A stretch of 64,000 nucleotides of DNA, from positions 682,001 to 746,000 of the forward strand of contig NZ_JAHXDI010000001.1 of the NCBI RefSeq assembly GCF_023091865.1, given 5' to 3'. A program made the position numbers and the translations under genes. Origin of the DNA: Chromohalobacter moromii. GTDB taxonomy: Bacteria > Pseudomonadota > Gammaproteobacteria > Pseudomonadales > Halomonadaceae. A model generated the notes under the pieces. It worked only from the letters and a program-made list of their open reading frames with translations. It did not search any database and had not been told where the DNA came from. Positions 36,199 through 46,110 of this stretch are shown here, piece after piece. Numbering within the stretch: the first letter of the stretch is position 1; each line of letters opens with the position of its first letter.

Positions 36199-37355
36199 GC
36201 GACTTCCTCCCGCTGGCAAGCGGCCAACCCGTCGAGTAGGGCGTCCAGGGCATCGTCGCCGTGGGCGGCGGAGAGCGTGATACGTAGCCGCGCCTCGCCC
36301 TTGGGGACCGTGGGCGCGCGGATGGCGCCGACACGCAATCCCGCCCGGGCCAAGCGCTCGGCCCAGCGCATGACGCGGGCGTTGTCGCCCAGCACAAGGG
36401 GCTGAATGGGCGTCCGAGAGCCGGTCAACGGCAAGCCGAGCGTCACAGTTTCGCGCCGAAAGCGCGCGATGCGTTCATGCAGCCGGGCGCGGCGCTCGGG
36501 TTCGCGCGCGAGCACATCCAGGGCGGCCAGGGTGGCCGCCACCACGCCGGGCGGCTGGGCGGTGGTGTAGACGTAGGGACGGGCAAACTGGATCAAGTGG
36601 TCGATCAGTGCCTCGTCGCCGGCCACGAAGGCGCCGGCGCTGCCCAGTGCCTTGCCGAGCGTGCCGACCAGAACCGGCACCTCACGACGATCATGGGCGC
36701 GCCCCACGCAACCGTCGCCGACCTCGCCGAGCACGCCGAGACCATGGGCGTCGTCGATCATCAGCCAGGCCCCGTGGCGACGCGCGGTCGCGGCGAGCTC
36801 TCCCACCTCGGCCACGTCGCCGTCCATGCTGAACACGCCGTCGCTGACCACCAGCGTCGGCGTGTCGTCAGGGGCGCGGGCGAGCAGGCGCTCCAGATCC
36901 TCGAGGTCGCGATGATGGAAACGCCGTGAGGTCGCGCCGGCGAGCCTTGCGCCATCGATCAGCGAGGCGTGGTTCAGGCGATCCTGGAACACGCGCGTAT
37001 GGCGGTCGCACAGCGCCTGCAGGACGCCGAGGTTGGCCATGTAGCCGGTGGAGAACAGTAGCGCCCGGGGGCGTCCGGTCAAGTCGGCCAGATGTCGCTC
37101 GAGGCGTTCGTGGATCTCCAAATGCCCGGAGACCAGGTGCGATGCCTTGGCCCCGGCTCCCAGGCGTCTCGCGGCCTCGGCCTGAGCCTCGGCCAAGCGC
37201 GGGTCGTCGGCCAGGCCCAGATAATCGTTGCCGGCGAAGTCGGTGAAGGGCGCGACATCGCTCAGCGTGGGGCGTTGTCGCCAGCCGCCGTCGGCACGAC
37301 GCTGTTCCGCGGCCTTCGCCAGCCGTGTCGACCAGGGATCCGTATGCGAGCCCAT
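36195..37355 (-). CDS. bioF: 8-amino-7-oxononanoate synthase
   Basis: 386 residues, alpha-oxoamine synthase family. DDAHGLGVLG holds the PLP-interacting Asp and His, and the PLP lysine is in GTLGKALGSAG near residue 236. The HLVSGHLEIHERLE segment is typical of BioF. It condenses pimeloyl-ACP with alanine. Three bases separate it from bioB. Confidence 0.96.
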   Translation of the reverse strand: MGSHTDPWSTRLAKAAEQRRADGGWRQRPTLSDVAPFTDFAGNDYLGLADDPRLAEAQAEAARRLGAGAKASHLVSGHLEIHERLERHLADLTGRPRALLFSTGYMANLGVLQALCDRHTRVFQDRLNHASLIDGARLAGATSRRFHHRDLEDLERLLARAPDDTPTLVVSDGVFSMDGDVAEVGELAATARRHGAWLMIDDAHGLGVLGEVGDGCVGRAHDRREVPVLVGTLGKALGSAGAFVAGDEALIDHLIQFARPYVYTTAQPPGVVAATLAALDVLAREPERRARLHERIARFRRETVTLGLPLTGSRTPIQPLVLGDNARVMRWAERLARAGLRVGAIRAPTVPKGEARLRITLSAAHGDDALDALLDGLAACQREEVA

Positions 37356-37358
37356 GAC

Positions 37359-38471
37359 TCAGCCCGGGGTAGCGTCGTAGAAAAGAGCGTCGTCGCGTTG
37401 GCGCTGAATGGCATGGGCCAGCGTGATTTCGGCTTGTTCGTCGTCGCTGCGGGCGTCGCGCGCATTCGGATCGATAGGCTCAGGATGCAGGCCGAGCTTA
37501 TCGAACAGTGCCCGGTCGCGTTCCACCTGGGGATTGCCGGTGGTCAGCAGGGTGTCGCCGTAGAAGATCGAGTTGGCGCCGGCCAGGAAGGCCAGGGCCT
37601 GGGTCGACTCGTCCATCTGCTCGCGGCCGGCGGACAGGCGCACGTGGCTTTTGGGCATCAGGATGCGGGCCACGGCGATGGCGCGAATGAACTCCAGCGG
37701 GTCCATGTCCTCGACGTTTTCCATCGGGGTGCCCGGCACCTTGACCAGCATGTTGATCGGCACCGACTCGGGGTGCGGCTCCAGACGTACCAACTGCTGG
37801 AGCAGGGCAGCGCGGTCACGGGGCGCCTCGCCCATGCCCAGGATGCCGCCGGAACAGACCTTCATGCCGGCCTCGCGCACGTTGGCCAGGGTATCCAGGC
37901 GGTCGGCGTAGGTGCGGGTGGTAATGATCTCGCCATAGTACTCCGGCGAGGTATCCAGGTTGTGGTTGTAATAGTCGAGCCCGGCCTCGGCGAGGCGCTT
38001 GGCCTGATCGACGTCGACCATGCCCAACGTCATGCAGGTTTCCAGTCCCAGCGCTTTGACTTGGCCGACCATCTCCGCCACCACGCGCAGGTCCTTCTCT
38101 TGCGGGCTGCGCCAGGCGGCGCCCATGCAGAAACGGCTGGCGCCGGCTTCCTTGGCGGCACGGGCCTGCTCCACAACCTTCTCGATCTCGAGCAGCTTTT
38201 CCTTGCCGAGCCCGGTGTTGTAGTGCCCGGATTGCGGGCAGTACTTGCAGTCTTCGGGGCAGGCGCCGGTCTTGATCGAGAGTAGGGTGGAGACCTGCAC
38301 GGCGTTGGGATCGAAATGTGCTTTGTGCACCTGCTGGGCACGGAAAAGCAGATCGTTGAAGGGCAGCGCGAACAGCGCTTCGATCTCCTCCAGGGACCAG
38401 TCGTGACGCATCGGCGGTCGAGAGGCTGACGACGAATCGGCCCAAGTAGGGTCGCGGGGCGGGGCAGACAT
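37359..38471 (-). CDS. bioB: Biotin synthase
   Basis: 370 residues, radical SAM enzyme. The [4Fe-4S] cysteines are Cys71, Cys75 and Cys78 in ACPEDCKYC; cysteines of the second cluster lie in the middle of the chain ([15 protein letters not shown]), and the Arg ligand is near RLSAGRE. It inserts sulfur into dethiobiotin. First gene of the operon; BirA-like sites lie upstream. Confidence 0.97.
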   Translation of the reverse strand: MSAPPRDPTWADSSSASRPPMRHDWSLEEIEALFALPFNDLLFRAQQVHKAHFDPNAVQVSTLLSIKTGACPEDCKYCPQSGHYNTGLGKEKLLEIEKVVEQARAAKEAGASRFCMGAAWRSPQEKDLRVVAEMVGQVKALGLETCMTLGMVDVDQAKRLAEAGLDYYNHNLDTSPEYYGEIITTRTYADRLDTLANVREAGMKVCSGGILGMGEAPRDRAALLQQLVRLEPHPESVPINMLVKVPGTPMENVEDMDPLEFIRAIAVARILMPKSHVRLSAGREQMDESTQALAFLAGANSIFYGDTLLTTGNPQVERDRALFDKLGLHPEPIDPNARDARSDDEQAEITLAHAIQRQRDDALFYDATPG

Positions 38472-38485
38472 GATGTTCTCGCTCT

Positions 38486-38571
38486 TAGTTAACTTGTGGA
38501 ATTAAAAAAGTTGACCAAGAGGGTACGAGGCTGCGGCGATATGTCAACCTGTCTATTATTTTAGGTTGACC
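38486..38571 (-). promoter_or_regulatory. bioB promoter with BirA-like operators
   Basis: TGTCAACC (38542-38549), 14 bases and GGTTGAC (38564-38570) form an inverted repeat close to the gammaproteobacterial BirA box (TTGTAAACC-N14/16-GGTTTACAA, from memory). Read on the bioB strand, one half contains TTGACA, a perfect -35 hexamer. A second, weaker inverted repeat, ttagttaactt (38486-38496) with aagttgaccaa (38508-38518), lies between it and the bioB start. Control by BirA with biotinyl-AMP is inferred. Confidence 0.65.
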
Positions 38572-38704
38572 GCCTGGTGGCTCGTGGTGTCTGAAGTGCT
38601 GACCGCGAGACGTGTCGGTTGTCTTCCGTCCGCCCCGGGCTCGGGGCGGCCCTCGCGATGGTGTAAGATGCCGCTGGACGCCACCTCGACCGCCGGGAGC
38701 CTGC

Positions 38705-41700
38705 ATGTTCAGCGTCATACACGCCAATCACCTCGAGGACCTGGGGACGCTCGCGCTCGATGTCATTCGGCGCCATCGTCAACCGCCGCTGGTGCCGGAA
38801 ACCTTCCTCGTGCAATCCAACGGCATGGCGCAGTGGCTGCGCATGACCTTGGCCGAGGCCGATGGCATCGCCGCCTCGGTGGACTTTCCGCTGCCTTCCA
38901 GCTTCGTGTGGCGCGCCTATCGCGCGGTGCTGGGTGACGACATCCCCGAGCAGTCCCCGTTCGACAAGACACCCCTGGCCTGGCGGTTGATGGCGTTGCT
39001 GGAACGTTGCCTCGATCCCGAGACGTCTCCCGACGACCCGACATGCTATGCGCCGCTGCGCGACTATCTTCAGGGCGAGGCACTGGAAGCGAGTCCCTTG
39101 CCGGGCGCCGCAGAAGAAGCGCGCGAGCGGCGCCGTTGGCATCTGGCGGTGCGCCTCGCCGACCTCTTCGATCAATACCTGATCTACCGCCCCGAATGGA
39201 TCGAGGCCTGGGAACGAGGCGAACACGCGCCCGCGGACCTGCCCGACGACCAACGCTGGCAGCCGGCGCTGTGGCGCGCGCTGATCGAGGATGCCCCGGC
39301 GCAGGCGCGTGAGCATCATCGCGCGCGTCTGCACCGGCGTTTTCTCGATGCTGCCCGGCAGCTTCGCGAGCGGCCTCGCGACGTGCCGCCCCGCGTCTTC
39401 GTGTTCGGAATCTCGGCGTTGCCGGCGCAAACGCTGGAGGCCTTGCACGCGCTCTCCGGCGTGGTCGACGTGTTCCTGATGATCGCCAACCCTTGTCGTC
39501 ATTACTGGGGGGACATCGTCTCCGACCGCGATGCCATCAAGCGCGCCGGACGGTTATCGGCCCAGGCTCGCCATGAACAGGAAGCACGGCATCCCGAGGC
39601 GCCGTGGCTGGCCGAACTCGACGAGGAGGCCCTGCATTTGCATGCCAACCCGTTATTGGCGGGGTGGGGCACGCAGGGACGTGACTTCATCGTGGGTCTC
39701 TACGATTTCGAAAGCGACCGCGGATTCGATCTGGAAACCGACGTCTTCCGCGACATGGCGCCCGAGCAGTCGTCGACATTGCTTCAGCAGTTGCAGCAGG
39801 ACGTGCTCGAGCTGGTGCACCCTGGCGAGCGGACCCGACAGGAAGGCGGGCCGAGAACGATCGCCGAGGACGACGACTCCCTGGCCCTGGTCAGCGCTCA
39901 CTCACCGCTGCGCGAAGTAGAGATCCTGCACGACCGCTTGCTGGCGGCCTTTGAAGACGCTGAAGCGGCGGGCGAACCGCTGCGGCCTCGCGACATCGTG
40001 GTTATGGTGCCGGAGATCGACCGCTACGCGCCCTGCATCGAGGCGGTCTTCGGCCAGTTGCCGCCGTCGCATCCCCGGCACATCCCCTTCACCATCGCCG
40101 ACCAGGTAGCCAGCGAGGCGGACCCGCTCATGGTGCTGGCCTTGCTGTTGCTCGACTTGCCGGAGCGCCGGCTGACCGTCAGCGAGGTACTCGATGCCCT
40201 GGAAGTGCCCGCCTTTCGCGCGCGTTTCGCCATCGACGAGGCCGAGCTCGAACGGCTGCGCCAATGGCTGGCAGGCAGCGGCGTGCGCTGGGGGCTGAGT
40301 GCCGAGCACCGTCAGGCACTTGGGTTTCCGGCGCTGGGCGAGAACAGCTGGCGCTTCGGGCTGTCGCGCATGCTGCTCGGCTACGCCGTGGGCGAACCGC
40401 CATCTGTCGCATCTCGGGGCGAAAGTGATGACTCACTGGGGCGCACGCCGAGTTGGGACTTCCAGGGGGTCGTGCCGTATGCCGAGGTGGGCGGTCTGGA
40501 GGCCGATCTGGCGGGGCGTGTGGCGGCCCTGCTCGATACCTTGGAAACGCAGTGCGCGGCCCTGAGTGAGCGGTTGCCTCCCGAGGCATGGCTGGGGCGT
40601 TTGCAGACGTTGTTCACGGCGTGTCTGAGTCCCACCACGACGGAGGAGCATGATGTCGTGGCGCGCCTCGATGCGGCGCTGGGGCGTTGGTCGCAGCAAT
40701 GTCGACAGGCCGGTTTCGAGGCCCCGGTGGGACTCGGTGTGGTGCGTGATGCGCTACGTGCCGAATTGGACGAAGGCGGCCTCGCGCAGCGCTTCCTGGC
40801 CGGCAAGGTGAATTTCGCCACCTTGATGCCGATGCGCGCGATTCCCTTTCGCCATGTCTATCTGCTGGGCATGAATGACGGCGATTATCCCCGCGTGCGT
40901 CAGCCCCAGGACTTCGACTTGATGGCGACGCGGCCGCGTCCCGGTGATCGTTCGCGGCGTGACGATGATCGTTACCTGATGCTCGAGGCCATGCTATCGG
41001 CGCGCGAACGCCTGACGCTTTCCTGGGTGGGGCGCGACGTGCGCGACAATACCCCGCGCCCACCGTCGGTGCTGATTGGCGAGTTGCTCGATACCATCGA
41101 ACAAGGCTGGGACGCGCCGGCGAGCGATGCCGCCGACCGTGCCACGCGCCTCGCGCAGCGCCTGATCGAGACACATCCTCTGCAGCCGTTCTCGCGACGC
41201 TACTTCGAACGCGACGACCCGCGCTTCACCTATGAGTCGAGTTGGGAGGCGCTGTATATGGCATCCGAGCGTGACGAATCCGGGCCACCCCATGCCGCCA
41301 CGGCGGTCGAGTTGCCTAGTGAACCGCTCGGGTTGGGTGATCTACAACGCGTACTGCGTCGGCCTTGGACGGTTTATCTCGGGCGCCTGGGCGTACATTT
41401 CGCCGACGCCCATGTGCCCGATGAGGACAACGAACCGTTCGCTCCGGATGGCCTGGAAGATCATGGTCTCAAGCGCGAGCTGCTCGAGGGTGCTCGCGAG
41501 GGTGTGTCGCTGACCGCCGTCGCCGAGCGGCTGCGCATGGCCGGGCGCTTGCCGACGGCCGGTTTCGGCGAGGCATTGATCGAACCGCGTCTGGCGCGCC
41601 TGTCGCGTCAGGTGGAAAGCTGGCGCCGCGAGGTGGCCGAATGCGTCGCGTCGCCGCCGCCGCTGGTGCGTTATGTCGATGGTCACGACAAAGCATTGAC

Positions 41701-42325
41701 ACTCGAAGCGCGTCTCGACGGGCTTTTCGCCGCGCCCGAAGAGGCCACGGCGCCCTGGCGGCTGGTGACGCTGGAGCCAGGACACTATGGGCACCTCAAG
41801 GTCGAGGGTGAAGGTCCTTATCGCCATGTTGGCAAGTTGCATCGATTGTATGCTGGTTATCTGCGCTGGCTGCTCGCCAACGCCACGTTGGAGGCGTCGT
41901 GTGCCTGGACGGCGATCTTCGAGGATCGCTGCCTGAGCCTTCCGGGCCTCGACAAGGCCAGCGCCGCAGGCGAGCTCGACGGCTTGCTGGCGGCTTGGGC
42001 GCGTGCCTATCGGGCGCCGTGGCCAGCCATCGATGAGATCGCCAAGGAGGTCTGGAAACGTTTGCCGCGTGCCGATTGGGCGCCGTTGATGGCAGGCGAG
42101 GTGCCGGAGGCTGGCCTGCGTGAGGCGCTCATCGCGCGTTATGAGACCGATGCCTTCGCCGGTCCGGCGGCGCTGCGTAACAGCGACGGCGCCCTAGGCC
42201 AGCTGTGGCCCGATTTTGCCACCTTCGAGGCAGCGGGCGGCATCGCTGCCTCGCTCAACCAGTATGCGCCGCTCATGAACATGCTGGCGCGGATCACCCA
42301 ACGGGTACACGGAGGTCGTTCATGA
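38705..42325 (+). CDS. recC: Exodeoxyribonuclease V gamma subunit
   Basis: 1206 residues from ATG 38705, where GGGAG lies 6 bases upstream and the family's N-terminus (FSVIHANHLEDL) begins. RecC has degenerate helicase and nuclease domains; the segment ETFLVQSNGMAQWLRM and the later FRHVYLLGMNDGDYPR are conserved in RecC. In the RecBCD complex it holds RecB and RecD, splits the duplex and scans for Chi. It is divergent from bioB and overlaps recB by 4 bases. Confidence 0.95.
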   Translation: MFSVIHANHLEDLGTLALDVIRRHRQPPLVPETFLVQSNGMAQWLRMTLAEADGIAASVDFPLPSSFVWRAYRAVLGDDIPEQSPFDKTPLAWRLMALLERCLDPETSPDDPTCYAPLRDYLQGEALEASPLPGAAEEARERRRWHLAVRLADLFDQYLIYRPEWIEAWERGEHAPADLPDDQRWQPALWRALIEDAPAQAREHHRARLHRRFLDAARQLRERPRDVPPRVFVFGISALPAQTLEALHALSGVVDVFLMIANPCRHYWGDIVSDRDAIKRAGRLSAQARHEQEARHPEAPWLAELDEEALHLHANPLLAGWGTQGRDFIVGLYDFESDRGFDLETDVFRDMAPEQSSTLLQQLQQDVLELVHPGERTRQEGGPRTIAEDDDSLALVSAHSPLREVEILHDRLLAAFEDAEAAGEPLRPRDIVVMVPEIDRYAPCIEAVFGQLPPSHPRHIPFTIADQVASEADPLMVLALLLLDLPERRLTVSEVLDALEVPAFRARFAIDEAELERLRQWLAGSGVRWGLSAEHRQALGFPALGENSWRFGLSRMLLGYAVGEPPSVASRGESDDSLGRTPSWDFQGVVPYAEVGGLEADLAGRVAALLDTLETQCAALSERLPPEAWLGRLQTLFTACLSPTTTEEHDVVARLDAALGRWSQQCRQAGFEAPVGLGVVRDALRAELDEGGLAQRFLAGKVNFATLMPMRAIPFRHVYLLGMNDGDYPRVRQPQDFDLMATRPRPGDRSRRDDDRYLMLEAMLSARERLTLSWVGRDVRDNTPRPPSVLIGELLDTIEQGWDAPASDAADRATRLAQRLIETHPLQPFSRRYFERDDPRFTYESSWEALYMASERDESGPPHAATAVELPSEPLGLGDLQRVLRRPWTVYLGRLGVHFADAHVPDEDNEPFAPDGLEDHGLKRELLEGAREGVSLTAVAERLRMAGRLPTAGFGEALIEPRLARLSRQVESWRREVAECVASPPPLVRYVDGHDKALTLEARLDGLFAAPEEATAPWRLVTLEPGHYGHLKVEGEGPYRHVGKLHRLYAGYLRWLLANATLEASCAWTAIFEDRCLSLPGLDKASAAGELDGLLAAWARAYRAPWPAIDEIAKEVWKRLPRADWAPLMAGEVPEAGLREALIARYETDAFAGPAALRNSDGALGQLWPDFATFEAAGGIAASLNQYAPLMNMLARITQRVHGGRS

Positions 42326-45300
42326 CATCGCCTGGTCATGCCACTGCGCCGGCCGTTGAGCCCTTGGTACTCGAGACCCTGCCGCTGACCGGCCATCACC
42401 TGATCGAGGCCAGTGCGGGCACCGGCAAGACCTTCACCCTGGCGGCGCTCTACGTGCGTCTGGTGCTCGGTCCGTTGCCCGGGCGCGAAGAGCACGATTT
42501 CCCGCGCCCGCTATTGCCGCCGGAAATTCTCGTGGTGACCTTTACCGAAGCCGCCACCGCCGAGCTACGTGGGCGTATTCGTGCACGGCTCAAGGAGGCC
42601 CGAGACTGGTTGCTGGCGTCGCAGGAGGCGCGTGACGACAAGGTGCTCGCGGCGCTGTTGGGGCCCTTGGTCGAGGCCGGTGACGAGGCCTTGGCCGGAG
42701 CCGCCAAGCGCCTCGACCAGGCCGCGAGACTGATGGACGAGGCGGCGATCTTCACCATCCATGGTTTTTGCCAGCGCATGCTGACGCGCCACGCTTTCGA
42801 TGCCGGCGCGCGTTTCGGCGCCGAGCTGCTGCAAGACGGCTCGGGCTTGTTGACGCGGGTCGTGGAGGACTATTGGCGTTGCCATTTTTATCCCCTCGCC
42901 GCGCACTGGCAGCGCGAAATACGCCGCCGCTGGGAGGGGCCGGAGGCGCTGAGCCGTGCGTTGACACCGTTGCTCAAGGAAGGGCGGGCGCAGCCACTGT
43001 GGTGGGATGGCGAGCCTATCCAGGCGCCCGCGTCGCTGCCCGCGTTGTTGGAGAGCGCAGAGCGCTCGTTGGCCGCGCGCAGTGAACTGGAAGCGCGGCT
43101 GCGACAGGCGTGGGATCGCGACGCCATTGCGGCCTGCTTGCAAGACGCCTTCGAGCGTGGCGCCCTCAACAAGCGTAGTTATAAGTCGGAAGAGCTCGAG
43201 ACACGCCTGGCGGCATTCGAGCAGTGGCTGACGACACTTGAAACGGGCAGCGATGACGATACGACCGACAGCCAAGGACGCTTCTGGCTGAGCCAGGCCA
43301 AGCTCGAGGGGGCCACCAAGAAGGGCCACGACACCCCCGCGCATGCCTTCTTCGCGCTGCTCGACGAGCTGGCCGAGGCCGCCACACCCTTCGATCAGTT
43401 GGCGCCGCAAGTGCTGGCCCATGCTCGCGATACGGTGGCGGCGATGTTCGCCGCGGAGAAGCGTCGCCAGGGATTGTGGGAATTCGGTGATCTGCTGCGG
43501 GACCTGGATGTCGCGCTCGACCCCGACACGGCCCCCGAAGCCGCCTTGCGCCTCGCGGGACGTATTCGTCAGGCACTGCCGGTGGCGCTGATCGACGAGT
43601 TTCAGGACACCGACCCGCTGCAGTACCGCATCTTCTCGCGCATTTACCGGGCGCCCGAGGTGGAGATCACGACCACCTTGCTGATGATCGGCGATCCCAA
43701 GCAGGCGATCTACGCCTTTCGCGGCGCCGATATCGACACCTATCTAGCGGCACGGCGCGACACTCCGAGCCGCTTCACGTTGGCGCGCAACTTTCGCTCT
43801 AGCCAGGCCATGGTCGAGGCGGTCAACACGCTCTTCGTGCGCCATCCCGAACCCTTCGGCAGCGATGAGATTCCCTTCATCGAGGTCGAGGCTCAGGGGA
43901 AATCGACGCGTCTGGTGGATGCCGATGGGCACGACATGGCGGCGCTCGGCGCCTGGTGGCCGGACGAGGAGCGTCACACCAAGGCGGATTACCAGGCCCG
44001 CATGGCAAGCGCCGCGCGTGCCGAGGTCCAGCGGATGCTCGAGGGTGGTGCTTATTTTGTAGATAACAGCTCCGACGCTGCCAGCGGCGCCCGGCGTCCG
44101 GTACGTCCCGCGGACATTGCGATTCTGGTGCGCAAGGGCGCCGAGGCTTTGGCGGTACGTCGCGCGCTGGCCGAGGGTGGCATTCGCAGCGTCTATCTCA
44201 GTGAGCGTACCAGCGTCTTCGATACGCCGTTGGCCTTCGAGCTGTTGCAGCTGTTCGAGGCGGTTGCGCAGCCGCGCCAGGACGCTCGCCTCAAGGCAGC
44301 GCTGGCGACGCGCCTGTTGTGCGACACGCCAGCGACGCTGGAAGCGTTGCTCGCCGATGAGCTGGCGTGGGAGCGTGAAGTCGAGCGTTTCGCCGACTAT
44401 CATCGCCAATGGCAGCGGCGTGGCGTGCTGCCCATGCTGCGTGCGGTGATGCGCGATTTCCGGGTCGCCGAACGCTTGGGACAGCGCGACGATGGTGAGC
44501 GTGCGCTGACCGACCTGTTGCATCTGGGGGAGCTGGCGCAGACGGTGTCGGCGCGGCTCGACGGCGAGCATGCGCTGTTGCGCTGGTGGCATCGCGCGCT
44601 CCTCGAAGGGGCGGCCGAGCTCGATGCCGAGGCCGTCAGTCAGCGCCTGGAAAGCGACGAGGATCTGGTCAAGGTCATCACCATCCACAAGGCGAAGGGC
44701 CTCGAGTATCCCATCGTGCTGTTGCCGTTCGTCTGCGATTATCGTCCGGCGGCCCCGGACCGCAATACCGGCCTGCTCGAATGGCGCGATCCGCAACAGG
44801 GACGGGTCTGGATGCACGGTGCCGACGACACGCAACTGGCGGCCGCCGAGCAGGCGCGGTTGGACGAGGATGTACGCCTGCTCTATGTCGCACTCACGCG
44901 GGCCGCGCATGCCTGTCGCTTGGGCGTCGCCCCATTGGGGCGCGGGCGCGGCGCGTCGACCTGCCTACACGAAACGGCGTTGGGCCGGTTGCTGGGTTGT
45001 CAGGCCGATGACGACGGCCATGCTTTGCGTGAACGTCTGGCGGCGGCGCTGAACGTCGAAGACCTGCCCGCGCCGCCCGCGCATCGCCTGCGGCTTGGCG
45101 ACACTGCTCCGGAAGTGGCGCCGGCGCGACGTTTTACGGGAGGCATCGACGATGATTGGTGGATCGCCTCGTATTCGGCGTTGATCGTCGACGCGCGTCT
45201 CGAGACTGGCACTGGCACTGGCACGCAGGCGCTGCCCTGGGATGCCCCGGCGACACTGGATGTCGAGGTCAGTCGCGAGCGCGATCCGGTGCCGCGTCCC

Positions 45301-46110
45301 GCCGCACGTACGCTGCGTGATTTTCCGCGCGGCCCGCGTCCAGGGACCTTTCTGCATGGCCTGCTGGAAGCGGTGGACTTCGACCGTCTGAGTGAACCGA
45401 CTTATCGCGATGAATTGCAGCGTCTGGTCAGCACGCGTCTGCATCTCGGCGGCTTCGACGCCGAGTGGGCGCCGGTATTGCTCGATTGGTTGTGCCAGGC
45501 GCTGCCGGCGCCGTTCGCCGGCCATCAGGGCGCGGTGATCCGTCTCGATGGACTGGCCGCCTGGCGTGCCGAGCTGGAGTTCTGGTTGCCCGCCGAGGAT
45601 GCCTGGAGTACGCCGCTGGATGCGCTGGTTTGCGCATTGGAGCCCTTGCCGACGCCGCGCCCCCGACTGGCGCCGCGCAAGCTCAATGGCATGCTCAAGG
45701 GCTTCATCGATCTGGTGTTCGAGGCCGAGGACGGTCGCTGGTACGTCCTCGACTGGAAGTCCAATCATCTCGGCGATGCCCTGGCCGACTATCACCACGA
45801 GGGGCTGGCCGAGGCCATGGTCGCGCATCGCTACGATCTTCAGTACGTGTTGTACGTGTTGGCATTGCACCGCCTGTTGACGGCGCGTCTCGAGGATTAC
45901 GATTACGACACTCACATGGGGGGCGCCTGTTACGTGTTTCTACGCGGCTTCGATGGCACGCCGGATCATGGCGTCTTTCATCGACGCCCCGAGCGGCGCT
46001 TGATCGAGGCCCTGGATGCCTGGCTCGCCGGCGATGGGGCGCCCGTCGAGGCGCTGCGTCGCGAATACGGCGTCGCTGTGCCTGAGACCGTTTCGGGAGA
46101 GGCTTTATGA
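42322..46110 (+). CDS. recB: Exodeoxyribonuclease V beta subunit
   Basis: 1262 residues from ATG 42322. UvrD-type helicase with Walker A ASAGTGKT (30-37), LIDEFQDTDPLQYRIF as Walker B, GDPKQAIYAFRGAD as motif III, and TIHKAKGLEYP and LLYVALTRA as motifs V and VI. The C-terminal nuclease domain has GFIDLVFEAEDGRWYVLDWKSN with the catalytic Asp and Lys near residues 1130-1145. It is the slow 3'-5' helicase and the only nuclease of RecBCD. ATGA overlaps on both ends couple it to recC and recD. Confidence 0.96.
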   Translation: MTSPGHATAPAVEPLVLETLPLTGHHLIEASAGTGKTFTLAALYVRLVLGPLPGREEHDFPRPLLPPEILVVTFTEAATAELRGRIRARLKEARDWLLASQEARDDKVLAALLGPLVEAGDEALAGAAKRLDQAARLMDEAAIFTIHGFCQRMLTRHAFDAGARFGAELLQDGSGLLTRVVEDYWRCHFYPLAAHWQREIRRRWEGPEALSRALTPLLKEGRAQPLWWDGEPIQAPASLPALLESAERSLAARSELEARLRQAWDRDAIAACLQDAFERGALNKRSYKSEELETRLAAFEQWLTTLETGSDDDTTDSQGRFWLSQAKLEGATKKGHDTPAHAFFALLDELAEAATPFDQLAPQVLAHARDTVAAMFAAEKRRQGLWEFGDLLRDLDVALDPDTAPEAALRLAGRIRQALPVALIDEFQDTDPLQYRIFSRIYRAPEVEITTTLLMIGDPKQAIYAFRGADIDTYLAARRDTPSRFTLARNFRSSQAMVEAVNTLFVRHPEPFGSDEIPFIEVEAQGKSTRLVDADGHDMAALGAWWPDEERHTKADYQARMASAARAEVQRMLEGGAYFVDNSSDAASGARRPVRPADIAILVRKGAEALAVRRALAEGGIRSVYLSERTSVFDTPLAFELLQLFEAVAQPRQDARLKAALATRLLCDTPATLEALLADELAWEREVERFADYHRQWQRRGVLPMLRAVMRDFRVAERLGQRDDGERALTDLLHLGELAQTVSARLDGEHALLRWWHRALLEGAAELDAEAVSQRLESDEDLVKVITIHKAKGLEYPIVLLPFVCDYRPAAPDRNTGLLEWRDPQQGRVWMHGADDTQLAAAEQARLDEDVRLLYVALTRAAHACRLGVAPLGRGRGASTCLHETALGRLLGCQADDDGHALRERLAAALNVEDLPAPPAHRLRLGDTAPEVAPARRFTGGIDDDWWIASYSALIVDARLETGTGTGTQALPWDAPATLDVEVSRERDPVPRPAARTLRDFPRGPRPGTFLHGLLEAVDFDRLSEPTYRDELQRLVSTRLHLGGFDAEWAPVLLDWLCQALPAPFAGHQGAVIRLDGLAAWRAELEFWLPAEDAWSTPLDALVCALEPLPTPRPRLAPRKLNGMLKGFIDLVFEAEDGRWYVLDWKSNHLGDALADYHHEGLAEAMVAHRYDLQYVLYVLALHRLLTARLEDYDYDTHMGGACYVFLRGFDGTPDHGVFHRRPERRLIEALDAWLAGDGAPVEALRREYGVAVPETVSGEAL

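Noticed and set aside
37092-38285. 397-codon plus-strand frame across bioB
   Set aside because: Antisense of biotin synthase, which has all its cluster cysteines.
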